From Apostichopus californicus (taxonomy: Eukaryota > Echinodermata > Holothuroidea > Aspidochirotida > Stichopodidae), in assembly GCA_020650975.1 (NCBI GenBank), contig JAIPMN010002509.1, positions 1 through 27,792 on the forward strand: DNA of 27,792 bases, in the 5' to 3' direction. Numbering within the stretch: position 1 is the first letter of the stretch; every line of letters starts with the position of its first letter. This document shows, one piece after another, positions 9,901 to 20,169 of this stretch. The position numbers and the translations under genes were made by a program. Under the pieces are notes generated by a model, which worked only from the letters and a program-made list of their open reading frames with translations, was not told the DNA's origin and ran no database searches.

Positions 9901-12229
9901 ACAACGTCTGGAAATGATCAGGATGACTTTGGTGTACCGTGTCACTGTCTTGCTTCACCTGTCTCCCGACACCCTAATTAGCAACCTCGCTAAAATAAAC
10001 CCTCTTACCCTCTGTAGTTGTTATATTGGATTGCGCAGAAGCCAGCCAAATTTCCATAGAGGGTAAATTACATATTTATTAAAATATGTTTTGGATTGTT
10101 TCCCTAGATCTTCTGTGAATGAGTTTGAAACACTGGTATTAATAGTGTGGGCTATAGACATACAGAGAGACATCATACACACATCAAGACAAGTCAACAC
10201 CTGGAATGTTTTTGAAAAGATGCTTTGAATGCTGGTTGATACATCTGCCAACCTTTGCTCATTAATTTGAGATACCCATCTTCAAATATATTGGCCTGCC
10301 TCCAGGTGATTAATCACTATTCAACAATCTTGTAATCAAGCCAGAAGCACATCCCATCTCCTATGAATTTAAATCGTAGCAGGGACGGATCTGTCTTCTA
10401 GAGTGAAGATAAAGAAAATCACCCCAGAGACTGCTACCTATTGTAGCTCCAAAAAGTACATCTCTTCAAAAAATTAATTTAGATGCAGCTCTACCATAAT
10501 GAACGAGAACTGCCTTCCGCAGTTCCAGCTCCATGAGGTTTTAGAAGTGGCTGGATTTTTTTCTGCCCTGGGACGTTTGATTTATTGAGTGGTAGATTGG
10601 TGCTTGAGATCCTCCTTTGGTCAGCAGCAAGAGGCCCTAATCTGGTGGATTACTTAATGGTTCTATTTTAAGACATATATATTGAATCGTTCTATGACAA
10701 CCAGGGAAGATATCATATGGTGAATGTATTGATCAAATTGCATCCTCTCAGTAGAAGATGCAGCGGAATGTTTAGTTCTAAGGTAATGGGGATGGGGATT
10801 TGGGAGAGGAGGGACAGGAGGAGAAAAAATGGAGAGGAGTAAAAAATTAATAGCCTGAGGAAGGAGGGAGAAATTGAGAAACAGGGGAACATCTCAGATA
10901 AAAGTATCAGGTGTCAACAGGAACAAGTGAAGTAGCTTGTAAAGATACACTTATCCTCATACCTATAAATATTTAGGTACATCTTTAATAGTAACAATGA
11001 ATTAAGCTATTGACTTGTGTGAAAGTGTGAATAAAGCCTTGTTTATTACACATGCTGCATGCTAAACTTGGTCAAGGTTTCCTTTCAGAGGTCGAGGAGA
11101 AGTTTGGAGCTCTATTTAAGTAGAAGTCTAAACAAGTACACTATCAGGAATGCTATTTCTACAAAGTCTGTTGTTGCTATGATTGTATTTTGATTTCTTT
11201 TCCTGGATGAAACTGAACAGAAAGCATATACTCATGAATACGAGTTTGATTTGAATTTGTATTTAGTTTTAATTTTGTAAGTCAAATGAATAATGAGCTG
11301 TTGAAATTTAAAAAGGTGTTTAAAGTATTGCCCAAGCAATATATGCTAGAAGGACTTAAAATTGGTCATTTTGTTCAAACTTATATCATTTCATTTACTC
11401 CCACCCATGGAGTATTTTAACTTAAAACAACATGTTCAATGGATGTAATTTTTACCCTTAATGTTGCACGAGAATTTAGGGCTGCCAACTGCTAGGAAAA
11501 TAAGTTTGAAAGCTTAAAAAAATTTCAGTGTTCTTTAGTTTTGTGTAAGTTAATTACTTAAGCATACATTGCCTCCCATTTTGTCGAAGAAACCTGCAGT
11601 CGTACTATAAAGACAAATCTCCATCAATTGCCATGTTTCACAAATGAAAAAATAAAACTGAAATGTCTAACATGATGATCCTCATTTCTGGAATTAGTTT
11701 GTCGCATTCTAGTTTGAACATGAACGAATAAGGATATTATCTGGGGTCTTATTGCTTAAGCTCGTTATAAATGAAGTTAGGTTTATCCATTGTCCAGGTT
11801 TATAGAGCAAACTCGTAAAATCCAGTTTCAAAGTGTAAAATAGGTTTGGGACGCTTAAAAGACATGAGAAGCCTGCTGGTAAAAGTTGGCAACTATTCCT
11901 TCATATGTTTATATCTCTCCCATTGTGAAATGGGACAGTTTAGTATGGTGTAAAGGTATTTATAAACACTGATGATATGTTCAGGGTTACAGCTGTTGCA
12001 GAAATGTATACTTTACACCTGTATCTGTTTAGTGACCTCAATTTTAACTATGACCTGTTGGCCTTAAAGTGTGGGTGAAAATGTGTGTTGCTCTGGGAGT
12101 ATGCATGTTGACAGGTATAAACAGTGGGTGTGTACTGTGTACTGCTGTGTTGGGGCACATTGCAAACGATTATCAATTTGACCCGGTGAAATTGGGGAGT
12201 TTTCACCTAGATACCAGAAAGCGGCAAGG
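6932..12229. other. Long non-coding stretch, no gene seen
   Basis: About 5.3 kb of A/T-rich DNA without a supportable exon. Visible simple structure includes (AAT)n at about 7231-7250, a pyrimidine-rich patch at 9625-9675 and a purine-rich patch at 10785-10910. The segment 9780-10060 is less A/T-rich and open for 71 codons on the plus strand, but it has no recognisable domain and no clear splice sites. It could be a long intron or intergenic DNA. Confidence 0.5.
10785..10910. repeat. Polypurine low-complexity tract
   Basis: Nearly pure A/G sequence (ggggatggggatttgggaga and on) for about 100 bases. It is broken by a short taaaaaattaatagcct segment. It is capable of triplex or quadruplex-like structure, but no function can be read from it. 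Confidence 0.6.
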
Positions 12230-12376
12230 TTTTTTTATTAGTTTTTTTTTTTTATAGTTTCAACAACTATATTTCGGTCAAGTATTTTCAGTACATATAA
12301 ATTTACAGTGTGTACATGTAGTGAGAGACTGGGGAGAACCCACAAGAAGATTAGCAAAGCTTATAAGCGTGGATGG

Positions 12377-12384
12377 ATACCCCC
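12377..12384. repeat. Target-site duplication, left copy (ATACCCCC)
   Basis: An eight-base direct repeat immediately left of the hAT-like terminus, identical to 12756-12763. Eight-base duplications are characteristic of hAT superfamily insertion. Confidence 0.9.
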
Positions 12385-12755
12385 CAGTGGCGGAGCGTCC
12401 ATACAGTCAGGGGGGCGGATGCCCCCCCTGACGGACTCAAATGGACTGCTGGTGCCCTTTTCAGCTATTTACCGCTTTTTACTTATTCGCGATTATTGAC
12501 TTTTTTATTGCGCTCTCATCTACCTATTGACATTTGTCACATTTTGTTGGCGATGACACCTATTTATTCTTCGTTTATCTGCAAATTAGCAAGGCTCGGA
12601 AAGGGCCATTTCCGGCGATCTAGGGAGTATCTTTACTCAAAAAATTTCTGTACGCTCCGCGCCAACCTGTGGTGGCGCTCCGCTTAAATAAAGTCGAAAG
12701 TGCCCATACAGACCATTCTCGCCCCCTCTGACCAATACCCCTAGCTCTGCCACTG
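12385..12755. mobile_element. Non-autonomous hAT-type element (MITE), 371 bp
   Basis: The left end starts CAGTGGCGGAGC and the right end, reverse-complemented, starts CAGTGGCAGAGC (11 of 12 match). CAGTGGCGG-type termini plus perfect 8-bp flanking duplications (ATACCCCC) identify the hAT superfamily. The similarity extends inward imperfectly: the left gtcaggggggcgga resembles the right gtcagagggggcga. A subterminal hairpin (gtcaggggggc / gccccccctgac) lies at about 12407-12432. A second small hairpin (gcgcca / tggcgc) lies at about 12659-12678. The inside holds an open frame of about 100 codons on the plus strand with no transposase similarity that I can see, so the element must have been moved by a transposase encoded elsewhere. 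It is inserted into the 3' UTR of the LINE and is therefore younger than it. Confidence 0.9.
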
Positions 12756-12763
12756 ATACCCCC
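12756..12763. repeat. Target-site duplication, right copy (ATACCCCC)
   Basis: An exact repeat of 12377-12384 directly after the right terminus CCACTG. Confidence 0.9.
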
Positions 12764-12819
12764 TAGAACGGAAAGTGTATACCGTATAACTTAACTTAGT
12801 AGATTACATATAAGAACAA

Positions 12820-12900
12820 TAATCGAAAACAAAAGAACACTTAACACAAAGCAAAACAAAGCAGAACAAATTAAGAACAGAACAAAACAGAAACTGCAAA
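12820..12900. repeat. A/C-rich low-complexity part of the LINE 3' UTR
   Basis: A string of degenerate aacaaaac / aagcaaaac words. On the minus strand it is TTTTGTTCTG-like and lies just after the LINE stop codon at 12926, so it belongs to that element's 3' UTR. Confidence 0.6.
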
Positions 12901-13430
12901 GGCCTATTAAACATAAAATACCTTGTCACAATCTTCTGGACACAAGAAAACATTTCAGTTTTCCTTTGAAAGCCTGTGTAAGAGGAAGCATGTACGGGTA
13001 TTGCGTAGTAATATTAAATGGAAGGGAATTTCAAACCCGGGAAGTAACATAACAAACATTGTGAAGGGATGACCGAAGTCTGAACAGCGGTGTACTTACA
13101 AAATTAGCAGATCCATCGGGTTCGGTAAGAATTAACTTCACTTACACATCTTAAAGAAATCTCTAAAGGTATCAGGTAATTGGCTACTTAGAAAATTGTA
13201 GACAAGTATGCCACATTGATAACGATTGATATCGTAGATTGATAGAATATATTCAGGTTTGTAAAGAGAACCTGAAGGAGTGTGTTGGAGATAATGTGTG
13301 TTAAAAATATAACGGATAACTATTTTGTAGGAAGAATTGTGGCTGTAACTTGGATGGATGAGTGGAGCCCCGAACAATATTTCTATAAGATGAAAAGGAA
13401 GAATGAGAGTGTTTTAAAGAACTTTCTTAA

Positions 13431-13525
13431 ATGTAGGGTTGAAGTACGGAGACACTCTTAGATACTTTCCTATGTAGGGTTGAACGGAGACGACCAATGA
13501 TTCCAATACTCTTAGATACTTTCAT
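13431..13525. repeat. Local tandem duplication inside the LINE
   Basis: Units 13431-13471 and 13472-13525 both begin atgtagggttgaa, share cggagac, and end actcttagatactttc. The second unit has 17 extra bases (gaccaatgattccaata region) and lacks the gta of the first. The duplication breaks the LINE frame and arose after, or during, decay of the element. Confidence 0.8.
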
Positions 13526-13622
13526 AGTGACTTAAGTTATTTAATCTTTCCAAAAAACAGGCCTAATCAATTAAAACCACCAAGAACAACAATTCTTTCT
13601 ACACGCCAAAACCGACAATTTA

Positions 13623-13770
13623 CGTTAGTCCTTATTTGGATACTCAGAAATCACCACATAAGGACTAACGAACTGCGTTAGTCCTTATGTGGCTATATAT
13701 GCTAATCCCCACATAAGGACTTGTGAATATTGTCAGTATGTGAAGGTGCTATTAGTGCCACATAAGGACT
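13623..13770. repeat. Cluster of five copies of ccacataaggact in both orientations
   Basis: Copies are at 13623-13639 (reverse, one mismatch), 13654-13670 (forward), 13676-13692 (reverse), 13709-13722 (forward) and 13758-13770 (forward). The second and third form a perfect 17-bp inverted repeat (ccacataaggactaacg and its complement) with a 5-base loop. Spacing is irregular (about 20-50 bases). It may be the remnant of a foldback element, or a cluster of binding sites. Confidence 0.85.
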
Positions 13771-14864
13771 TAAATTCTTCTGGATCATTTAGTGGCGATA
13801 ACTTTGTATTCACACAATGACTTAGGTTTACATAATTTTTTTCTGCATTTACCGGCCCTTGTCTTCATTTATGTCATGGTAGGCTGTGATTTTGAGCAAC
13901 AATATAACTTTCACCTCGCTACACGGGCAGCATGTACATCTTATGTGATGGGTAGATTTGGAGGTGTCAGTGGGGGCGCACTGCAAGAATGTCACAAAGC
14001 AATGTAAACTAGATAGATGGCAGTATGTATATATATATGAGACATGTATGAGAGGAATAGAATAAGGACCCAAACCAATAAGTTTTAATTGTGGTTTATT
14101 GAATGATAAAATATAGCATAATATACTACATAGCTGTGAATGGTGTAATATTGCTTAGAACTGGAAAATCTAGAGAATATACAGGTTTGGATAACCCGTG
14201 CTTCACTGTACTGACAGTGTCAGGAATATTTAAGACGCTGTTACTTTTTCCTCATTTAACACTGGCAGACCTTTGATAATCATTCATTCTTCAGATCATT
14301 CACCGTATGTATCCTTCACTGGTGTCGTTGACTTTTCTTGCCTCTGACAAAGCGTTCTGGGATGCAAACTCATTTGCGCAAAAATAATTGTTAATTTTTA
14401 TTTTCATTCTCTGCGGATATTAATAACTCATTACTTTATTCTGTTAATCTACCCTTTCAATTGAGGCTTGTCCATTACCTCCTCGGGGTGTTGAAATACC
14501 TCCCAGGACAGCCAGAAACTGGGACAATTCTTCGTCACCTCTCGTATTTATACTTCATAGCACATCAAAATCAGAAGTTTATGTACACATCAAAAAGTGA
14601 AGAAATTTGATGTGTTGGTATTTGAATGGGTTGACAGCTCCTAGGGGGGATTCACTTGTCAGCTCTGAAAGTTGTTTACACCAGTAGACAAATCAGTGTC
14701 AGAAATAGCTCCTTCTTTTTGCTTAAATAGTCAAAAGGATTCCAGACGAAGAGCTAAATTGTCTAATACAATCAAAAACAGGTCAGATTCTTGTGCCTTT
14801 CATAGTTTTGTCTTCATGGAAAATTACTCAAAGTTATCTCTTTGTTACAGTCTCGCCAACAACT
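13771..14864. other. Non-coding stretch, no gene seen
   Basis: A short (TA)n-like stretch lies at about 14025-14038. Two opposite open frames at 13792-14073 have no supporting signals. No other structure was recognised. Confidence 0.4.
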
Positions 14865-14970
14865 ATTGCAAACAGAATGTTTTAATAACTACAAAAGTTA
14901 TTGCAAACAGAATGTTTTAAAAAATTACAAAAATTATTGCAAACAGAATGTTTTAAAAACTACAAAAAAA
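14865..14970. repeat. 35-36-bp tandem repeat, about 3 copies
   Basis: Units beginning attgcaaacagaatgtttta start at 14865, 14900 and 14936. They differ by a few bases in the a-rich second half and run into an A-rich stretch (acaaaaaaaagaaaagaaaa). Overlapping open frames here simply translate the repeat. Confidence 0.9.
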
Positions 14971-17316
14971 AGAAAAGAAAAATGCCTGTGAGTGTGTTTT
15001 ACGTTCTTGGGACTTTTGTCGCTATTTTAGCATACAGTATCTATAGCAAGTTTTGCATCACTGTATATAAAGTTAAGATTTTTGAACTATATGCTGATAG
15101 AATTATTCTGTGCGAGTGTTTAGTTTTCCATAGCCTAACCAGACCAGACCTGCAGATGAATATATTGACTATATCTGAACAGTGCAGCAATTGAGTGCCT
15201 ATATACAAAATTAACTGTTCATTTTCTACAAAGAAGTTATACATTTTTCATCTGTTACGTGTCTTATCCCTGAAAGAGGGCACTTAATTCTCAAGCTCCC
15301 ATGTCAACTGAAAGAGAGCTACAGGCAAATTTACATTAAAGTGATAGTTTCTCTTTCTGTCACAAGGTAATTGCATCTCTACGCACATCTCCAGTGTTTT
15401 ATTAGGCCCCTCGAAAATAAAGAAAAGGAAAAAAGAAGTGCTATGGCAGTTACAGCTAGTGTATACCTAAAGGTTTATTATCATGTCCATAATGAACAAA
15501 ATCAAAATATGTTGAGGTTTTAATTAGAGAGAAATGCCACTTGATTCCAAATTTGGATGGCTGAGTCATCTGTTTATGTAGGCTGACAATGTCTAAATTA
15601 TAGCATAGCACCTGCCAGTGTACAGACTGAATGACATGTACTGTTTATGGTGTAAATATCTCATATAGGCTAACATACTACACCGTTCTTCATGTTGGTT
15701 ACCATGGTAATGGGTGAAACCATGTCAGGTGGCATTAAAAGAAATATGGACTTTGAGATTAAAAACTGACAGCATGTCATAGCTCTCAGATAATTTAGTT
15801 ATTAAGTTTCATAAATTCATAATTTGAATGGGTTGGTATGATTGATATGTATATTTTATAGGAATTACCATGGCAACTACTATGTAGTTGTAGCTCCTGT
15901 TAAATAGTGGTAAGCAATAATATTACTGAAAGAGGGTCTCTCCAAAATCAATTTCCAGTATTAATTTGAACTAATTAATAATTTTTATTTAAGTTATTGA
16001 TATAGGTATGTGACAAGTGAAAAATATTTCAGTGAAATGTACAGTACAGTACTATGGGATTATGAGTTTATGGAAAGAGAACGGAAGATGAAAACCACAG
16101 TATTAATGTAGGGACTTGAGCTACTAAAGCATGCTTAGGCTGCAGCACAGTTGAATTTCGTAACGCCAGTGATGTCACGTAAGATCACATGATCTAAACC
16201 TTTCATTTTGTTCATCTTATTTTGGACGATTTGCACATAACTTGTTTTTGTTTTTGTGTAGTCTTTTTTTCTTTTTGCTACAAGGTGTAAAACCTATCTA
16301 CGGTATATCAATGTGTCCTTGTACTCCATGCCTGCATATAAGGAATGGTAATACCACAAATAACAAATGACTTTGACAATTTTTGCAGGAACAGTGTTGT
16401 TTTGATTTCATCACTTTACACTTACCAAAACCATCGTCAGGAAAACCAATCTCCCAATTGCTTCCTTTATGATATAGTTATACACGCCATCTTATTTTTA
16501 TGCGTAGTCATTTGACTTGATTTGATTTGACTTGATTTGAGGGACAGTATATCACATCACTGAATATGCCAACAAAAAATTGCATATATTTTTTCTTAAG
16601 ATTTATTTGTGAGACTGCAGATCTATAAATGCTTTTTTTCTGGTAATGAATCAACATGTTGCTATAGAGAAAGAAAAAAGACAGATGGAAGAATTTATAA
16701 GCAAATTATATTTAATTAATGCTTATTAAATAAAAACAAGCTACCAGTTTTCTCATCACATGAAATTGTGGTGGATTACTGTAACAAGTGATTTACTTCG
16801 CTCCTGTGAAGGGAGGTCATTGGCTGGATGGTCCGGCCATAGCGTGCACAATGTTAAAAGGTAACCAGTTCATTCTGAGAGTGCTGTGGTTGTGAGGAGA
16901 CAGGTAAGCTCAGCACTACTTAATATCCAAACCTAGAAGTTTTGGGATTTTCACTTTCGTTTTAGACTGTTTAGTAACATTTGGATCACATGCAAAAAGC
17001 AAGTTGGCAATTTTGAACATTTTAATTTGTGTGGTTATACACAGGTACACATAAGCACTGTCTTTGAAAGGTAAAGTATTAGTTGAGTGGGGCCTATGGA
17101 GAAAGTCTTTGTGTTCTGTGGGACAGCTAAAAAATTCCTAAACATCACCACGCCTTGTTGAATGCAAACCAGCATCACATTACACAATTTAACAAGACTT
17201 TGGGAAGAGTCCAGTAAGATTTAAAATATTGAATGGTTTTGACTGAGTACCTGTGAGTACTGATGATAAATTAAAATGACCATCCATATTTGCAAGTTTA
17301 GTGCGAATAAAATTGC
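14971..17316. other. Long non-coding stretch, no gene seen
   Basis: A/T-rich sequence. A small ttgacttgattt-type repeat sits at about 16511-16540. A CAG|GTAAGC donor-like site at 16904 follows a GC-richer 100 bases with a short ATG-initiated frame (from 16851) that stops before the site. A non-coding first exon is possible but unsupported. Confidence 0.4.
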
Positions 17317-17474
17317 TTTTGAAGTAATATCCTTGCGTTCCTGACTCTGTAATTTATAACTCCGCTGTGGATAGAGGGGGGGGGGGGGAANNNNNNNNNN
17401 TTTTGAAGCAATATCCTTGCATTTCTGACTCTGTAATTTATAACTCAGCTGTAGATAAAGGGGGAAAGGGAAGA
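17317..17474. repeat. Duplicated segment interrupted by an assembly gap
   Basis: The segment 17317-17390 and the segment from 17401 both begin ttttgaag(t/c)aatatcct. They share ctgactctgtaatttataac and end in a G-run after gata. I count about six differences in roughly 60 aligned bases. The second copy starts exactly at the end of the N block, and the first copy ends in 13 G. This may be a true tandem duplication or two haplotypes placed side by side. Confidence 0.85.
17391..17400. other. Assembly gap (10 N)
   Basis: Ten unresolved bases directly after a poly-G run (17376-17388). The true length is unknown. A minus-strand open frame crosses it only because N is read as X. Confidence 1.
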
Positions 17475-18338
17475 ACCATAAGAGGGAAGAGGGAAGGCGA
17501 GGGACGGAGGGAGGCAGAAGCAACGACAGTGAAATGGTTTTAGAAGTTTGTACATGACACACCTTAGGCTCATATGATCAGCCTTGTGATGGAGTACACT
17601 GCTGTCTTGATAGGACCCTATACAGCATATACTGTAGGTTCTTTGGATAATAATAATACACTACAAAAAAAAAAACAATTACAGCCTTTCCCTTTGTCGG
17701 GTGTATAGAGCGCTCTTTTGATGAAAATTATTTTTAGCTTGGTTATTCAAACAAATCAAGTCACCTCAATTGGGAGGGATGGTTCATTGACAGAGATCAC
17801 CACAAAAGGAACAAAAGAAAGTGACCACCTACGTATTCTTCCAACTGACCATTTTCTGAACAGTTGTCACTTTAGAAGGCAATCTTGAAGGAGAAAATAA
17901 TAATTTGCCAGAGTCCTGTATAATATTTGGTGGGTTTTTAGAGATGGTCTCTTTTAAGTTCTTGATATCTTGGAGAGAGCAACCCCATCATTACTCTTAG
18001 CTTCAGCTTCCTGGATAGTGTTGATCTTCATATAAATGTCAGTGTACATTGAAAGGAGGTGTCATATATACCTCCATGAGTCTCAAGCTGCCCAGCTGCA
18101 TGACAGGAAATATAGGATGTGCTTGAAGGTGTTAAATGAAGAATTTGTCATGTAAGGGGTTCCAATGAGAATTTTCACTTCAATCGAAATCGTATGCAAT
18201 TTGTTTGAAATTGTGAGTAATTATTAATAATCATATCAGAAACATGTTTATTTGTGTTATTTATTCTGTACATAGGCTGTTGGATCCATTTCATGAGCAC
18301 CATTCTGTCATTGTTAGAATGTCACTCATCCCTTTATC
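17475..18338. other. Non-coding stretch, no gene seen
   Basis: A purine-rich patch continues from the gap region to about 17520 (gagggaagagggaaggcgag). Poly-A (11 A) occurs near 17665. No coding or RNA signal was recognised. Confidence 0.4.
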
Positions 18339-18545
18339 TGTCTCCACGCTACATATGTTTGTATTTGTAACATTTGTAATATTTGTATGTTTGTTTCACA
18401 ACTTGAAATTAGCTCCACAGTATGTCTCCACACAACATATGTTTGTATTTGTATGTTTGTGTATATATTTTGTATATATATTTGTATATACTGTATATGT
18501 TTGTATGTTTGTTTTCAAAATTTGAAATTTATAGCTCCACAGTAT
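18339..18545. repeat. Two-copy tandem repeat, unit about 84 bp, with TATA/TTTG expansion
   Basis: Unit one (18339-18422) and unit two (from 18423) both start tgtctccac, continue with acatatgtttgtatttg, and end with tagctccacagta. Unit two is longer (about 120 bases) because a tatatatttgtatata stretch has expanded inside it. Two overlapping plus-strand open frames translate this repeat and are not genes. Confidence 0.85.
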
Positions 18546-19455
18546 GTATCAAGTAGTATCGGTAAATATTTGCAAAAGATTTAAGTCGAGACATCTGATC
18601 AGTCAGTCATATTCAAAGTCATCGACTCTTTGCTTACATTGCGTATGCCTTGGGTAAAGATGTAAAAGTCATTTATAGTTCTTGAGTTTCAGGTGAACCT
18701 TTGGTATTTCACAACCAAATTCTGACTAACCTTTTAGAGGATCACATACCTGTAGGTGTCAAGACAGAGGGTAAATACCATTCCAAGGCCAAACTTGAAA
18801 CTTCCTTTCTTTTTGCATTTCTGTTACACCTGACCTAACCAGAAATTGACTGATATGTATAACAATGACCTTGCTGGTGGTTGTATTTACAATGATACTA
18901 AGTCTGTGCCTTGATTACTGTGAGAAAGCTTGTTGTGGTGATTACCAGACAATAGTGTAGGAAAGACAGTTATAATGAGCCAGTGTGTGATATCAGACTT
19001 GTTGTGGTAATGTCAAAATATTACGGTGTAGATGATAGATGGATACTTCCAGGGTCTAGGCGATAGGCAGAAATTTTACAGGGGAAGGAATGTGCGGTAA
19101 AAACAGGGTCGACAGCATTTGTACAGGCAAATATAACAAACCAGTGTGACAGTACTTATTGTGTGGTCACGCCTAAAATTATACTAGGGTATATATAGAT
19201 AATGGGAAAGTTAGGAGTGTGGGATTGAGGTGCAATAGCAGGAGGGATGTAGATTTTACAGGGGGAGGTGTGCAATGAGAGGGGGGGGGGGCAGGGGTCA
19301 TCAGTACGGTCTCCTCCATAGGATCTCCCACATCCCCAGAAGTATTAAGATTCATTAATCAGACCATGACAAACAGTTATGTCCCCGGGCCACTATTTTG
19401 AAGTCATCAGTTTTCCTTAAAGTATATTTTGAAAATGAGACTACATGATCTCGTA
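18546..19455. other. Non-coding stretch, no gene seen
   Basis: Contains two similar words, attttacagggg(g/a), near 19075 and 19255, and an 11-G run at 19281-19291. Nothing gene-like. Confidence 0.4.
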
Positions 19456-19456
19456 C

Positions 19457-19545
19457 TTCCCTAGGCCTTCAAACCACGAACCTGGGATTTTATCCCCTTG
19501 CTGACCACCCCCCCCTGTGCTAACCACCCCTCTCCTCGGTCATGG
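19457..19545 (-). mobile_element. Possible tRNA-related relic
   Basis: The minus strand holds GGTTAGCACAGGGG (A-box-like, TAGCNNAGNGG). It is followed by a small stem-loop GGGGATAAAATCCC, then AGGTTCGTGGTTTGAAGG (B-box-like). The segments are in the right order, but spacing is disturbed by a G-run and no T-stem forms. An old SINE head is the likeliest reading; chance cannot be excluded. Confidence 0.3.
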
Positions 19546-20049
19546 TCATTACTTCCTTTTCTTAAACAATTCTTTTTAACATTGTGGTCCTGTGTTGTAT
19601 ACTTATGGGAAATTATTTCTACATTTGATACAGAATTTGTGGGATTGTTAGTTATATATGCATGAGTTCCAGGCATTTCTGAATAATTGCTGGTAGCCAT
19701 AGAGCCTGCAAGGGTACAAGCAGATCGGATTGCAGCACCTGCATTAATAATCATACAGTCTGCCCTTTTTACATATCAAACTGCCTGAAAATTGATATGC
19801 ACTACATACGCTATCTTTCTCTTGAACTGTTTTGAATTTTTCAGCAAACAGCTGGTTGCATTATAAAGTGTCATGTTATGAATATTTAAGTCTGTTCAAA
19901 GCTTATCACATGGTATACTGAGTGTTTTGCTTTAGGAAGATCAATCATTATGTAATTATGCAAATTATATTCAAAAAGTCTTGTTTGCTATACATGTATA
20001 ATATACTGTAGACTTATGTTCCACCAAATTGTTTCGCACTGGTGGTGCC
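19546..20049. other. Non-coding stretch, no gene seen
   Basis: The 97-codon minus-strand open frame (19461-19754) overlaps the tRNA-like relic and C-rich DNA and shows no domain. The rest is plain A/T-rich sequence. Confidence 0.4.
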
Positions 20050-20160
20050 CTAAGAGGGCAGGAGCGGGGCGGCTGGGGGTGGGAAGAGGAGGATGGGGTG
20101 GAGGATGGGATGGAGGATGGGGTGGGAGAGGAGAGGGGTGGGAGAGGAGAGGGTGGGGCG
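20050..20160. repeat. Purine-rich G minisatellite
   Basis: About 110 bases of almost pure G/A plus T. It includes three copies of a 12-base unit (gaggatggg(g/a)tg, about 20090-20124) and two of a 16-base unit (gggtgggagaggagag). Many GGG runs give quadruplex potential. The proline-rich minus-strand and glycine-rich plus-strand frames are artefacts of it. Confidence 0.85.
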
Positions 20161-20169
20161 TTGGCTGCA

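Larger units (their letters stand above)
12230..13545 (-). mobile_element. 5'-truncated CR1/Jockey-type LINE, decayed, with nested hAT MITE
   Basis: Reading the minus strand from about 13525, the pieces follow the order of the C-terminal part of a non-LTR reverse transcriptase. First comes K-V-S-K-S-I-G-I-I-G-R-L-R (about 13522-13484), then N-T-L-I-L-P-F (13413-13393), then YKIVIRYIFNTHYLQH (13359-13312). Next are YDINRYQCGILVYNF (13236-13192) and QLPDTFRDFF. A stop (13140-13138) and a frameshift follow. The next frame reads VTSRV, a stop at 13033-13031 where the family has Trp, then NSLP, and ends AFKGKLKCFL with a stop at 12928-12926. The 'R.WNSLP' and 'FK.KLK.FL' blocks are typical of RNA-directed DNA polymerase of the Jockey/CR1 group. 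The 3' UTR continues to a T-rich end (A-tail on the minus strand) at 12230-12253, interrupted by the hAT element at 12385-12755. The catalytic RT core and the endonuclease are missing, so this is a dead copy. Confidence 0.85.

Noticed and set aside
9780-10251. Less A/T-rich segment with open frames on both strands
   Set aside because: No motif, no clear splice pairing and no sequence similarity that I can recognise.
12373-12687. 104-codon plus-strand open frame
   Set aside because: Lies wholly inside or at the edge of the hAT MITE and has no transposase features; it is non-coding transposon sequence.
13623-13770. CRISPR-like array of short repeats
   Set aside because: Copies are in both orientations with irregular spacing, and the context is a metazoan genome.
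16800-16910. Possible 5' exon ending at CAG|GTAAGC
   Set aside because: The only ATG frame (16851) stops before the donor and nothing marks a transcription start.
17221-17562. 113-codon minus-strand open frame
   Set aside because: Runs through the N gap and the G-run and is rich in Pro/Ser from low-complexity sequence; it is an artefact.
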